Part shown: positions 36,419-45,962 of the stretch, one piece after another
How the letters are laid out: each line of letters starts with the position of its first letter
Numbering within the stretch: position 1 is the first letter of the stretch
Assembly (NCBI RefSeq): GCF_021168455.1
Contig: NZ_JAJOZR010000005.1
Location: 248,001-312,000, forward strand
Length of the DNA: 64,000 nucleotides
Source of the DNA: Ferranicluibacter quercicola
GTDB taxonomy: Bacteria; Pseudomonadota; Alphaproteobacteria; Rhizobiales; Rhizobiaceae
Direction: 5' to 3'
Notes under the pieces: generated by a model
Told to the model about the DNA's origin: nothing
Databases searched by the model: none
What the model saw: the letters and a program-made list of their open reading frames with translations, nothing else
Translations under genes and position numbers: made by a program

Positions 36419-36435
36419 TCTACAATTTTGGTAGA
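36419..36435. promoter_or_regulatory. TCTAC-AATTTTG-GTAGA inverted repeat
   Basis: Perfect 5-7-5 dyad in an AT-rich patch between the small gene (36080-36289/36406) and the end of the LLM gene. One of five similar sites near sulfur genes in the window (see findings). The rest of 36290-36565 shows no gene. Confidence 0.45.
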
Positions 36436-36565
36436 AAGGAATTGGCGTTGCGCACGCCTCCGGGAAACTGTTTTTCCGCAGAGGCCGCGAAACCCGGAAC
36501 GGCCGGCCCATACCAAAGGTCTATGAGCGGAATCCTTCGGATGGCTCCTCGCATCGACAGAGGGA

Positions 36566-37936
36566 CTACGTCGCGTCCGGCCAGCGATGCGCGGCCCCGA
36601 CATGCGTATCAGGCAGCCGGTCGCCGCGGCCGAACAGGCGGTTCCGGAACGAGCCCTCGCCATAGGCCGTCTTGTAGAGCCCGCGCTCCTGCAGCACCGG
36701 CACGACATGATCGATCACGTCCTCGTAGCTTTCCGGCACCACCGTACGGGTGATGTTGAAACCGTCGATTTCGCCCTCTTCGACCCATTGTCCAAGAGCC
36801 GTGGCGACCTCTGCGCCGGTTCCAACCAGCACCGGATAGCGCCCGCCGAGCGCGGCCTCCTCCAGAATGCGCCGGCGCGTCCAGCCGGCCGCGCGCGCGA
36901 CCTCGACCGCCGACTGGCTGGCATTCGACACGCCGTAGGTGATCGGCGCATCGAGATCGTATTGCGCAAAGTCGATGCCGGTGCTGGCCGAGAAATGCGC
37001 GAGCCCCGCTTCCGGATTGGCATGCGCCAGATAGTCCGCATGCTTCTCGCGGGCGATGGCGCCGGTCTCGCCGGCGACGATGGTGATGCCGACGAAGATG
37101 CGCAGCGCGTCCACGCCCCGGCCGGCATCGGCCGCTTCCTGCCGCAGCTGCCGGGCCGTCTTGCGCGCCGCGGCGGGGCTGGTGGCGGTGATGAAGATGC
37201 ACTCCCCGTGACGCGCGGCGAAGGCACGGCCGCGGCCGGAGGTTCCCGCCTGGTAGAGAAGCGGCGTGCGCTGGCGCGACGGCTCGGCCAGGTGGATACC
37301 GTGCGAGCGGTAAAAGGGCCCGTCATGGGCGATGGCCCGGACACGGGCGGGATCGGCATAGATCCGCGCCGCCTTGTCGCGCCGCACGGCATCGTCCGCC
37401 CAGCTCCCCTCCCACAGCTTGTAGAGCACCTCCATATAGTCGTCGGCCCGGTCGTAGCGGCTGTCGTGCTCCGCCTGGCCGGCGTCGCCCAGCGCCCGCG
37501 CCGCGCTGTCGAGATAGCCGGTGACGATGTTCCAGCCGATGCGCCCCTGCGTCAGGTGATCGAGTGTCGAGAAACGCCGGGCGAAGAGGTAGGGCGCTTC
37601 CGCGCTCTGGTTGGCCGTGACGCCGAAGCCGAGATGGTCCGTGACCGCCGCCATGGCGGAGATCAGCATGGCGGGATCGTTGACCGGCAGCTGGATCGAC
37701 TCGCGATGCGTGAGATCCGCCGAACCGCCATAGACATCGTAGACCCCGATGATATCGGCAAGAAACAACCCGTCGAACAGCCCCCGCTCCAGCGTGCGGG
37801 CAAGCGCGGTCCAGTAGGGCAGCGTCGTATAGAGATGCGACTGGTCGCGCGGATGGGTCCAGAGGCCATGGTTGATATGGCCGACGCAATTCATGCCGAA
37901 GGCGTTGAAGAGAATCTGCTTCGTGTCGGTCGTCAT
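36566..37936 (-). CDS. DmoA-like LLM flavin monooxygenase
   Basis: 456 residues. 'LFNAFGMNCVGHINHGLWTH', 'LFDGLFLADIIGVYDVYGG', 'LDHLTQGRIGWNIVTGYLDS', 'YKLWEGSWADDAV' and 'TPLLYQAGTSGRGRAFAARHGE' (spread through the first 240 residues) match dimethyl-sulfide monooxygenase DmoA and relatives. FMNH2 and O2 would be used to cleave a C-S bond. Paralogous to the gene at 50552-51952. Start at 37936 has GGGAG at a spacing of 6. Divergent from the next LLM gene with 217 bp between. Confidence 0.87.
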   Translation of the reverse strand: MTTDTKQILFNAFGMNCVGHINHGLWTHPRDQSHLYTTLPYWTALARTLERGLFDGLFLADIIGVYDVYGGSADLTHRESIQLPVNDPAMLISAMAAVTDHLGFGVTANQSAEAPYLFARRFSTLDHLTQGRIGWNIVTGYLDSAARALGDAGQAEHDSRYDRADDYMEVLYKLWEGSWADDAVRRDKAARIYADPARVRAIAHDGPFYRSHGIHLAEPSRQRTPLLYQAGTSGRGRAFAARHGECIFITATSPAAARKTARQLRQEAADAGRGVDALRIFVGITIVAGETGAIAREKHADYLAHANPEAGLAHFSASTGIDFAQYDLDAPITYGVSNASQSAVEVARAAGWTRRRILEEAALGGRYPVLVGTGAEVATALGQWVEEGEIDGFNITRTVVPESYEDVIDHVVPVLQERGLYKTAYGEGSFRNRLFGRGDRLPDTHVGAAHRWPDAT

Positions 37937-38153
37937 GCTGCGCTCCCGCTGGTGGCACGCGTTTTCGCCCGACGGCTCGGCAAGATCAAGGCGCAAGGCC
38001 CGAACGGCGAACGCACTGTCCAGCGAATGCGAGACTGTCGCGACGGCTGCGGATATGCGAAAACGGCGGCATCGCAGGCTGTTGCTCTGACAGGAACGGG
38101 CGCTGGATCGACGAACGGATGTTCGATCGCAGGCGCCGGGCATGGGAACTATC

Positions 38154-39176
38154 ATGAAAAAGATCGGCTTTCTCTCCTTCGGGCATTGGACGCCCTCGAC
38201 GCAGTCGCAGACGCGCAGCGCGGCGGATACGCTGCTGCAGTCGATCGACCTTGCCGTCGCGGCCGAAGCGCTGGGCGCGGATGGCGCCTATTTCCGCGTG
38301 CACCATTTCGCCCGCCAGCTGGCATCGCCTTTCCCGCTGCTGGCCGCCGTCGGCGCACGCACCAGCCGGATCGAGATCGGCACCGCCGTCATCGACATGC
38401 GCTACGAGAACCCGCTCTACATGGCCGAAGATGCGGGCGCGGCCGACATCATCGCCAGTGGCCGCCTGCAGCTCGGCATCAGCCGCGGCTCGCCCGAACA
38501 GGTCATCGACGGCTGGCGCCATTTCGGCTATGCCCCTATGGACGGCGAGACCGGCGGCGACATGGCCCGGCGCCATGCCGAGGTCTTCTACGACGTGCTG
38601 CGCGGCGAAGGCTTCGCACAGCCGAACCCCAATCCGATGTTCCCCAACCCGCCCGGCCTCCTGCGGCTGGAACCGCATGCGCCGGGCCTGCGCGACCGCA
38701 TCTGGTGGGGCGCCAGCTCCAACGCGACCGCCATCTGGGCGGCGAACCTCGGCATGAACCTGCAGAGCTCGACCCTCAAGGACGACGAGACCGGCGAGCC
38801 CTTCCACGTGCAGCAGGCCGACCAGATCCGCGCCTACCGCGCCGCCTTCAAGGCTGCGGGCCATAGCCGCACGCCGCGCGTCTCCGTTAGCCGCAGCATC
38901 TTCGCCATCACCAACGACCTCGACCGCGCCTATTTCGGCCGCTCGGGCGATGCCGGCGACAAGATCGGCTTCATCGACGCCGACACCCGCGCCATCTTCG
39001 GCCGCGGCTACGCCGCCGAACCCGATGTCCTCATCGACCAGCTGCGCACCGACGAAGCCATCACAGAGGCCGACACCCTCCTCCTCACCGTCCCCAACCA
39101 GCTCGGCGTCGACTACAACGCCCACGTCATCGAAGCCATCCTGACCCAGGTGGCGCCAGCGCTGGGGTGGCGGTGA
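38154..39176 (+). CDS. LLM flavin-dependent oxidoreductase, luciferase-like
   Basis: 340 residues. Starts 'MKKIGFLSFGHWTPS' and contains 'GADGAYFRVHHFARQLASPF', 'RIEIGTAVIDMRYENPLYMAED' (broken over 75-95), 'GRLQLGISRGSPEQVIDGW', the standard luciferase-like TIM barrel. Belongs to a group distinct from the DmoA/NtaA enzymes, closer to alkanal-type LLMs. Substrate unknown; divergence from a DmoA-like gene suggests a sulfur role by association only. GGGAA lies 6 bases before the ATG at 38154; an upstream ATG at 38142 lacks a site. Confidence 0.85.
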   Translation: MKKIGFLSFGHWTPSTQSQTRSAADTLLQSIDLAVAAEALGADGAYFRVHHFARQLASPFPLLAAVGARTSRIEIGTAVIDMRYENPLYMAEDAGAADIIASGRLQLGISRGSPEQVIDGWRHFGYAPMDGETGGDMARRHAEVFYDVLRGEGFAQPNPNPMFPNPPGLLRLEPHAPGLRDRIWWGASSNATAIWAANLGMNLQSSTLKDDETGEPFHVQQADQIRAYRAAFKAAGHSRTPRVSVSRSIFAITNDLDRAYFGRSGDAGDKIGFIDADTRAIFGRGYAAEPDVLIDQLRTDEAITEADTLLLTVPNQLGVDYNAHVIEAILTQVAPALGWR

Positions 39177-39365
39177 CGGCACGCGGTCTTTCGATCATCC
39201 CCCGGGCGCTGCCGGTTGCGCGCTCCGCAGACAGGCCCAATGGCTGCTTCGAGACCCTTTCGCTCGAAATTTGGATTGTGTCGCCGATTTTCGATGGACA
39301 TGCCCAGGCATCGGTCCTTTAATATGCGGATCTTCTCATAAAGTCGTCGGAGGGGGCGTAGCGCG

Positions 39366-39767
39366 ATGAGACGTTTTTTCGCATCAATGGGTCTGGCTGC
39401 AGCCTTGCTCCCCGTGCCGGGGTTTTTCTCGGCGCCCGGTCTTGCGGCAGAGGCAATGACCGGCGCCGAGCTGACCGCGCTTTTGGCAAACGGCAAAGTG
39501 ATCCTTCTTGGTGGCCCCGGCAAAGGCTACAGCGGCACGCTGAACATCACGGCGGACGGCAAGGGCAAGGGAGAGGTCAAGCTCGCCGGTGGCGATATCA
39601 TTTCGATCGAAGGCGTCTGGAAAATCAAGAAGAACAGGTTCTGCCGCGTCTGGAAAGGTGGACGCGACGCCGGCAAGGAAGTCTGCGAAACCTGGGTGAA
39701 AACCGGACCGAAGGCTGTCGACGTCATCGCCGCCAAAAAGAACATCGGAAGCAATTCCTGGGAGTAG
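39366..39767 (+). CDS. Uncharacterised small exported protein
   Basis: 133 residues. Signal peptide 'FFASMGLAAALLPVPGFFSA', cleavage near 'GLAAEA'. Mature part has 'LTALLANGKVILLGGPGKGYSG', a Gly/Lys-rich strand region, then 'NRFCRVWKGGRDAGKEVCETW' with two Cys that may form a disulfide. The 'GKG.GE...G..I.I.G.W.I....FCR.W' pattern is that of small beta-rich periplasmic proteins of rhizobia (DUF995-like), but I am not certain of the family. Confidence 0.65.
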   Translation: MRRFFASMGLAAALLPVPGFFSAPGLAAEAMTGAELTALLANGKVILLGGPGKGYSGTLNITADGKGKGEVKLAGGDIISIEGVWKIKKNRFCRVWKGGRDAGKEVCETWVKTGPKAVDVIAAKKNIGSNSWE

Positions 39768-39794
39768 CCACGTTCTGCCGTTGGCGGCGCCCTG

Positions 39795-40949
39795 TCATCC
39801 CTCCGCCAGCATCGCGACGAGCACGTCCGACTGCGAGAGGATGCCGGCGAGGCGGTTTTGGGGGTCGGTGACGGGGAGGTGGTGGAGGCCGCCTTCGGCA
39901 AAGAGGAGGATGGCTTCGGAGAGGGAGCTTTCGGGCGAGACGCTCCGCACGGGGCTGGTCATGATATCCTTGACGGTGCCGTTGGGCGCCGTGGCGCCCG
40001 AGACGGCCAGCTGGTAGCGGCGGCGCAGTCCGATGGTCGGGCGGCCGCGGGTCCAGTCCGCGCGGTCGAGTATATCGGTCTGGGTCAGGATGCCGATGAC
40101 GCGCGCATGGTCGTCGGTCACCGGCAGGGCCTTGATGTGATGGGCCCGCAGGAGCGCGTGCGCCTCCGACAGCGAGGCATCCGGCGCGATCGCGATCACG
40201 TCGCGCGACATGATCTGCCCGCACGGTGTCTGGCCGGACCGGCGCTGGAACGACCGTAATTCCGTGCGCTTCAGGATGGTGACGAGTTCGTCGCGCTGGA
40301 TGTCGAGGACCCGGTCGTAATCCTTCAGCACGGCATCGAGATCCTCCGCGGCAAAGCCGATCCGCGCGGCCGGCGGCGGATCCTTCGTCTGATGGCTTCC
40401 GAGCGTCGGCGCGGCGAGATGCGGATAGCGGCGGCCGGTGAGATTGTTGAAGAGCAGCGCGGCGGCCAGAAGCAGCAGCGAATTTCCCAGCACCGGCCAG
40501 AGAAGGAACCCATAGCCGAGCGCGTGGATCGCCGGGCCGCCGAGAACCGCCGTCAGCGCGATCGCGCCGCTCGGCGGATGCAGGCAGCGCAGGCTCATCA
40601 TCAGGCCGATGGCCGCGGCCCCCGCCAGCGCCGCGGCGAGCATGGGGTCGGCCACGAGCTTTGCCACCGTCACCCCGACGAAGGCCGCGACGAGATTGCC
40701 GCCGATCAGCGACCAGGGCTGGGCGAGCGGACTGGACGGCACGGCAAAGAGGAGCACCGCCGAGGCCCCCATCGGTGCGACCAGGGCCGGCGAGAGGGGA
40801 AATGTCACGCTCAGCAAGGCGCCGAGGAGACCCGTCACGAGCAGGCCGAACAGGGCGCCGGCCGCCGAGCGAAGCCGCTCCTTCGGGCTGACGGGCGAAG
40901 CCGGCCAGGGCATGAAGCGGGCCGCGCGGGAACGTGTCGTGGATGGCAT
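39795..40949 (-). CDS. HPP-family membrane protein with two CBS domains
   Basis: 384 residues. N-terminal HPP domain with five membrane helices and the name-giving 'LRCLHPPSGAIALTAVLGG', then a linker and two CBS domains (about 240-300 and 325-383, 'VKDIMTSPVRSVSPESSLSEA'). HPP proteins are linked to nitrite transport in plastids and cyanobacteria; CBS domains would sense adenine nucleotides. Function in this organism is unknown. GGAG precedes the ATG. Confidence 0.85.
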   Translation of the reverse strand: MPSTTRSRAARFMPWPASPVSPKERLRSAAGALFGLLVTGLLGALLSVTFPLSPALVAPMGASAVLLFAVPSSPLAQPWSLIGGNLVAAFVGVTVAKLVADPMLAAALAGAAAIGLMMSLRCLHPPSGAIALTAVLGGPAIHALGYGFLLWPVLGNSLLLLAAALLFNNLTGRRYPHLAAPTLGSHQTKDPPPAARIGFAAEDLDAVLKDYDRVLDIQRDELVTILKRTELRSFQRRSGQTPCGQIMSRDVIAIAPDASLSEAHALLRAHHIKALPVTDDHARVIGILTQTDILDRADWTRGRPTIGLRRRYQLAVSGATAPNGTVKDIMTSPVRSVSPESSLSEAILLFAEGGLHHLPVTDPQNRLAGILSQSDVLVAMLAEG

Positions 40950-41243
40950 GCAGTGGTCTCCGCAGGGCAGGCCCGCATTGGCGGAAGCCGTGTCGATCGT
41001 GCCGGGCGAGCCCCGGAAATTGGCGGGACCCCTGTGATGCCCCGGCGAAGGTTACCATCTCCCGGCAGGATTCCCGAGGCGCGACGTGAGACCGAGAGGG
41101 CGTTTTTCTGTGCGGAGCGATATCGAAGACCGGGCGATCCCCTCTCCGTCATTCCGCTCGGTCTCGTGCCCGGTTCGCAAGGGAATCGGCCGGCGGCCGG
41201 AATCCGGCCTGCGCCTGCGCTCCAATCCTTTGCGTCGTCGGGT

Positions 41244-43157
41244 CTACCCCTCGCCCTGCCCGTCCAGATCGTGCTGGCGGGCGGCGATATCCGGTGGGGT
41301 CCAGCCGCGTTCGGTCCGGTCGTGCAGCGCGCTGCGATCGCCCATCATCGCCTGCTCCAGCACATCGGCGATCTCGCGGGCCCGCGCGATATAGTCCTTG
41401 TTCTCGAACACCGGCACGCCCTCCTTCCAGAGCGGCGCGAGCTGACGCAGGCCCCAATTGTCCTGCTTGACGAAGACGGCCTTGCTCTTTTCCACATCGA
41501 AGGGATGCATGCCGAGGCTCTGCAGCGCGTAGCCGGCGGCCCGCACGGAGCTGTCGAAAACCTCGCGCACGATGTCGTCGGCACCGGCCTCGTAGAGCTG
41601 GTAGACATGGTTGCGATCATAGGCGCGCGCGATGATGTGGATATCGGGGTTCTCGTGCCGGGCGTGGCGGACGATGCTGAGGGCGCGCTCGACATCGTCG
41701 ATGGCGACGACCAGCAGCCGCGCCTGGCGCAGACCGGCGGAATGCAGAAGATCGGGGCGGCCGGCATCGCCGAAGAAGGAGCGCACGCCGAATTTGCGCA
41801 GCCCGTCGATGACGTCGGAGCGGCTGTCGAGCACGATGGTCTTGTGGCCGTTGGCCAGCAGCATGCGGTTGATGATCTGCCCGAAGCGGCCGAGCCCCGC
41901 GATGATGACGGAGGCCTCCTCGCCGATGGCGTCGGCCTCCCGCATCTGCCCCCGGTCGAGACGTGGCATGATGCCCTTGTCGAACAGGATGAAGAGCGCC
42001 GGCGTCAGCAGCATGGAAAAGGCGATGACCAGCATGAGGATGGCGGCGAGGTCCGAGGGCAGCACCGCGTTCTGGACGGTGAAGGAGACGAGCACGAAAC
42101 CGAACTCGCCCGCCTGCGCCAGCCCGAGCGCCAGCAGCCAGCGGTCCGAACCCCGCAGCTTGTAGAAATGCCCGATGAGCCACAGCACCGCCGCCTTGAT
42201 GACGATGACGCAAAGCGTCAGCAACAGCACGAGGCCGAGATTGGCGGTCAGCAGCGAGAAGTCGATGCCGGCTCCGACGGTGATGAAGAAGAGGCCGAGA
42301 AGCAGGCCCTTGAACGGCTCGATATCGCTTTCCAGCTCGTGGCGGAATTCGCTGTTGGCCAGCACCACGCCGGCAAGAAAGGTTCCGAGTGCCGGGGAAA
42401 GGCCGACCATGCTCATCAGCAGCGCGGTGGACACGACGAGCAGCAGCGCGGCGGCCGTGAACATCTCGCGCAGGCGCGAGGCCGCGATCAACCGGAAGAT
42501 CGGGCGCGAAAGGAAGTGCCCGGCGACCACGACGAAGGCGATGGCGAGAAGCGTGACCAGCGCCACCTGCCAGCCGGGAAGGTCGGAGACGAGCGTCGCC
42601 GCAGTGCCGGCACCATGCGCGGCATGCTCGCCGCCCTGCAGGGCGGGATGTGTCAGAAGCGGCAGCACGGCCAGCATGGGAATGACGGCGATATCCTGAA
42701 ACAGGAGCACGGAGAAGCTGGACCGCCCGCCCTCGGACTTCAAGAGCCCCTTCTCGCTCAGCGTCTGCAGCACGATGGCGGTGGAGGAGAGCGACAGGAT
42801 GAGCCCGACGGCGACCGCCGTCTGCCAGGGCAGCCCGGCAGCAAGCCCGATGCCCGTGACGACCGCCGCCGAGCCCGCGACCTGCAGGCCGCCGAGACCG
42901 AGCAGTCGCGCGCGCATGTCCCACAGCGCCTGTGGCTGAAGCTCCAGCCCGACCAGAAACAGCATCATGACAACGCCGAACTCGGCGAAATGCTGCAGAT
43001 CCTGCGTCTCGTTGCCGACGACATGGAAAACGGGGCCGATGACGATGCCGGCGATGAGGTAGCCGAGCACCGAGCCGAGCCCGAGCCGGGCCGCGATAAT
43101 GACGGAGGTGACGGCGGCCGCGAGATAGACGAAGGCCTGGAACATGAAGCCGCTCAT
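41244..43157 (-). CDS. Monovalent cation:proton antiporter, KefB/KefC type
   Basis: 637 residues. Twelve to thirteen membrane helices with 'GYLIAGIVIGP', 'LFLVGLELQP' and 'LLLGLFFITVGAGIDF', then a RCK/TrkA-N domain (from about residue 412, 'VIIAGLGRFGQIINRMLL') that binds nucleotide or glutathione adducts. Typical of glutathione-gated K+ efflux systems. Start overlaps the stop of the upstream flavoprotein gene (ATGA), as for kefF-kefC. Confidence 0.92.
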   Translation of the reverse strand: MSGFMFQAFVYLAAAVTSVIIAARLGLGSVLGYLIAGIVIGPVFHVVGNETQDLQHFAEFGVVMMLFLVGLELQPQALWDMRARLLGLGGLQVAGSAAVVTGIGLAAGLPWQTAVAVGLILSLSSTAIVLQTLSEKGLLKSEGGRSSFSVLLFQDIAVIPMLAVLPLLTHPALQGGEHAAHGAGTAATLVSDLPGWQVALVTLLAIAFVVVAGHFLSRPIFRLIAASRLREMFTAAALLLVVSTALLMSMVGLSPALGTFLAGVVLANSEFRHELESDIEPFKGLLLGLFFITVGAGIDFSLLTANLGLVLLLTLCVIVIKAAVLWLIGHFYKLRGSDRWLLALGLAQAGEFGFVLVSFTVQNAVLPSDLAAILMLVIAFSMLLTPALFILFDKGIMPRLDRGQMREADAIGEEASVIIAGLGRFGQIINRMLLANGHKTIVLDSRSDVIDGLRKFGVRSFFGDAGRPDLLHSAGLRQARLLVVAIDDVERALSIVRHARHENPDIHIIARAYDRNHVYQLYEAGADDIVREVFDSSVRAAGYALQSLGMHPFDVEKSKAVFVKQDNWGLRQLAPLWKEGVPVFENKDYIARAREIADVLEQAMMGDRSALHDRTERGWTPPDIAARQHDLDGQGEG

Positions 43158-43822
43158 TCGGAGATCCTCGCGGTGATGGCCGTGGGAGACGGCGATGTGT
43201 CGGAAAGCGTCGGGGCGTGCGAGGCGCCGATCAGGGGAATATCGTCGTCCAGAAGCTCGCGCCCCGAGACGGCATCGAGATCCAGCGTCTCGTCGCGCAG
43301 GGCCGAAAGCAGGCGGAGATAGGCCGCGATATGCGTGTCCGCGCGGCCATCGACGGCGGAATCATGGGCGGAGAACAGCGCGAACGGTGGCAGGAAGCGC
43401 ATGCCGCAGAGCGAGGCCGTCTGTTCCAGCGGCGACAGCAGCGTGCGCAGCCGGAAATGGTTGGAGCCCTCCTCGCGATAAGCATCCCGCGCGCCGCCGG
43501 TGGTCACCACCGGCAGGAACAGCTTGCCCGCCAGCTTCGAGCCGCTCTGCCCATAGGCAAAGCCGTATTCCAGCACGAGATCCTGCCACTCCTTCAAAAG
43601 AGCCGGCACGGAATACCAGTAGATCGGAAACTGGAAGACGATGACGTCATGCGCCAGCAGCCGCGCCTGTTCGGCATCGATATCGATGTTGAAACGGGGA
43701 TAATCCGCATAGAGATCGACGAAGGTGACACCGTCCAGCTGCCGCGCTGCCTGCGCCATGCGCACATTGAGGCGCGAATGCCGCTGACCGGGATGGGCAA
43801 ACAGGATGAGGACGCGCGCCAT
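43154..43822 (-). CDS. NAD(P)H flavin oxidoreductase, KefF type
   Basis: 222 residues. Flavodoxin-like fold with 'LILFAHPGQRHSRLN' and 'FQFPIYWYSVPALLKEWQDLVL', 'TTGGARDAYREEG' and the C-terminal tail of KefF/MdaB/NQO1-like proteins. In E. coli KefF activates KefC and reduces quinones. Encoded directly before and overlapping the antiporter. GAGGAA precedes the ATG. Confidence 0.88.
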   Translation of the reverse strand: MARVLILFAHPGQRHSRLNVRMAQAARQLDGVTFVDLYADYPRFNIDIDAEQARLLAHDVIVFQFPIYWYSVPALLKEWQDLVLEYGFAYGQSGSKLAGKLFLPVVTTGGARDAYREEGSNHFRLRTLLSPLEQTASLCGMRFLPPFALFSAHDSAVDGRADTHIAAYLRLLSALRDETLDLDAVSGRELLDDDIPLIGASHAPTLSDTSPSPTAITARISE

Positions 43823-44214
43823 GATGTCTTCCTCGGGATGTCTATCACGGGGTGCGACCGTCACCGGGGGCACGAGGCCGGGCGAAACGATCGACACGAC
43901 CGGGCAAAGGGAGCAGCCGAAACGGGGTGATGGCCACAGACGTGGCCTCGGCGACAATCGATGTTGCGGGAAGATCTTGTCAAGCGGCAAGACGGATGCG
44001 ATGGTGGGGCAGAGCGGAATGCTCCCGATGTGCACATCTTATTGCCGGCCGGCGCCCTTGCAGGGGCCGTCAGTCGCCGGAGAGAATGAGATTTGGCACT
44101 TTTCTTCGCTCTTTTTTCGAGCCAACCCCTTTTCATGACGGACGTGTGGTGAGATAAGGAGCGCCGAAGTCACCATACCACCGCCCCAGCGGGCGACAGA
44201 GATCAAGGTTCGAG
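43823..44214. other. Divergent intergenic region kefF/rpsU
   Basis: 392 bp with no supported gene. It must contain the reverse promoter for the kefFC pair and the forward promoter of rpsU; the AT-rich stretch at about 44085-44130 is the likeliest rpsU promoter area, but no clear -35/-10 pair stands out. Confidence 0.4.
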
Positions 44215-44451
44215 ATGCAGGTTCTGGTTCGAGACAACAATGTTGAGCAGGCGCTGCGCGTGCTCAAGAAGAAGCTTCAGCGCGAAGGCGTCTTCCGCGA
44301 AATGCGTATGCGCGAAGCCTATGAAAAGCCGTCTGTGAAGCGTGCTCGCCAGAAGGCTGAAGCTGTTTCCCGCCAGCGCAAGAATGCCCGCAAGCAGCTG
44401 CAGCGCGAAGGCCTCCTGCCCGGCCCGAAGAAAAAAGTCGCGACCCGCTAA
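44215..44451 (+). CDS. rpsU: 30S ribosomal protein S21
   Basis: 78 residues, 'MQVLVRDNNVEQALRVLKKK' to 'LLPGPKKKVATR', the rhizobial S21 with a basic C-terminal tail. AAGG lies 6 bases before the ATG. It is a single-gene unit here, and a 6 bp hairpin CGACGC-TCT-GCGTCG (44518-44532), followed after 9 bases by five T, may end its transcript. Confidence 0.95.
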   Translation: MQVLVRDNNVEQALRVLKKKLQREGVFREMRMREAYEKPSVKRARQKAEAVSRQRKNARKQLQREGLLPGPKKKVATR

Positions 44452-44635
44452 GATCCGAACGGCGGCCGCCGGACGGTATCCGGTGGCGCGCGGCTGGTCT
44501 TCGAAATCACCTCGGAACGACGCTCTGCGTCGCGCCGGGGTTTTTCTGCGTCTTGTCGTTCCGTCCTCCCGTCGTCTCGTGACGCGCGACCGCGAACCGG
44601 CCCTGCGACCGGTCCGCAGCCTGCAACGGCGCGCT

Positions 44636-45745
44636 TTATGATGCCGTGTCAAACAACGTCTTGAACTGCCGGGGCTGGCAGCGGAGATACTGGGGCGCCG
44701 CCTCGACCGTCGCGCCGAAATGCGCGGCCGCATGCCAGGGCCAGCGGGGATCGTAGAGAATCGTCCGCGCCAGCGCGATCATGTCGGCATCGCCCGTGCC
44801 GATGATCGATTCGGCCTGCTCGAATTCGGTGATCAGGCCCACGGCGACGACCGGGATGGAGACGGCCTGCTTCACATCCCGGGCAAGCGGCACCTGATAG
44901 CTCGGACCGACGGGAATGTCCTGCGCATCGCTCAGACCACCGCTCGACACATGGATCGCCGCGCAACCGCGCGCTTCCAGCGCCTGAGCGAAGGCAACGG
45001 TCTGTGCGCTGTCCCATCCACCTTCCACCCAGTCCGTCCCCGAGACACGCATGGTGACGGGACGCTCCGCGGGGAAAGCCGCGCGAACGGCCTCGAACAC
45101 CTCGAGCGGAAACCGCATGCGGTTTTCGAGCGAGCCGCCATACGCATCGGTCCGGCTATTGGAGAGCGGCGAGAGGAACTGGTGCAGCAGATAGCCATGG
45201 GCGCCATGGATCTGCACGGCATCGATGCCGAGACGTGCGGCCCTGCGGGCGGCATCGGTAAAGCCCTCTCTGATCCGCGCCAGACCTTCCTCGTCCAGCG
45301 CCTCGGGCGCATCATAGGTCGGCTTGAACGCCGATGCCGAAGGCGCCACCGTCTTCCAGCCACGCGCATCGTCCGGCGGCAGTTGCGCCCCGCCCTTCCA
45401 GGGCAGATCGGTGGATGCCTTGCGGCCGGCATGGCCGAGCTGGATCGCGATCGGCATGTCCGACCAGCGGCGCACGCCCTCCAGCACGCGAGCCATCGCC
45501 GCTTCGCAGGCATCGTTCCACAGCCCGACATCGCCGAAGCTGATGCGGCCCTCCGGCGTCACCGCCGTCGCCTCGATCGTCAGAAGTCCGGCGCCCGACT
45601 GTGCGAGCATGCCGAGATGGGTCAGGTGCCAATCGCTCATTTCACCGTTTTCGGCGGAATACTGGCACATCGGCGCAATGACGATGCGGTTGCGCAAGGT
45701 CAGACCACCGACGTCGATGGGCGAAAAGAGTTTGGGGGAAGCCAT
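44636..45745 (-). CDS. Old Yellow Enzyme-family NADH:flavin oxidoreductase (YqjM/NamA type)
   Basis: 369 residues. 'LRNRIVIAPMCQYSAENG' with the Cys that tunes FMN in YqjM-type OYEs, 'QLGHAGRKAS' (FMN/His), 'VQIHGAHGYLLHQFLSPLSN' with the active-site HxxH-like region, and 'SNSRTDAYGGSLENRMRF'. Reduces activated C=C bonds with NAD(P)H. Start at 45745 follows AGGAG. Divergent from the VOC gene, 217 bp apart. Confidence 0.92.
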   Translation of the reverse strand: MASPKLFSPIDVGGLTLRNRIVIAPMCQYSAENGEMSDWHLTHLGMLAQSGAGLLTIEATAVTPEGRISFGDVGLWNDACEAAMARVLEGVRRWSDMPIAIQLGHAGRKASTDLPWKGGAQLPPDDARGWKTVAPSASAFKPTYDAPEALDEEGLARIREGFTDAARRAARLGIDAVQIHGAHGYLLHQFLSPLSNSRTDAYGGSLENRMRFPLEVFEAVRAAFPAERPVTMRVSGTDWVEGGWDSAQTVAFAQALEARGCAAIHVSSGGLSDAQDIPVGPSYQVPLARDVKQAVSIPVVAVGLITEFEQAESIIGTGDADMIALARTILYDPRWPWHAAAHFGATVEAAPQYLRCQPRQFKTLFDTAS

Positions 45746-45962
45746 GTCGATCTCCTGAAGACATCCGAGCGGCGCAGGAAAAGCCGCCGCTGCCGGGCAG
45801 CATATGGGGTGGCGATCCGCCCATGTCATGCAGCCCTTGACGCATTACCGGCGATCCCGCGCCCAAACGTTCGCCACCGCTTGCGAAAACCGGACGGGCG
45901 GGCGACAACATCAGCGGGTATCGGCGCCGCCATCGGCCGCGGCCAGACAGAAGGGAGTGCGC

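Noticed and set aside
40392..43322. Forward open frame of 976 codons
   Set aside because: Spans antisense the HPP-CBS and KefC genes, both with strong family motifs; composition is that of a shadow frame.
43838..43856. Another TCTAT in the kefF upstream region
   Set aside because: Right half (TGCGA) does not resemble the dyad; single half-sites are expected by chance.
44514..44562. GGAACGAC...GTCGTTCC long-range dyad after rpsU
   Set aside because: About 33 bases between arms and no recognisable RNA family; could be chance.
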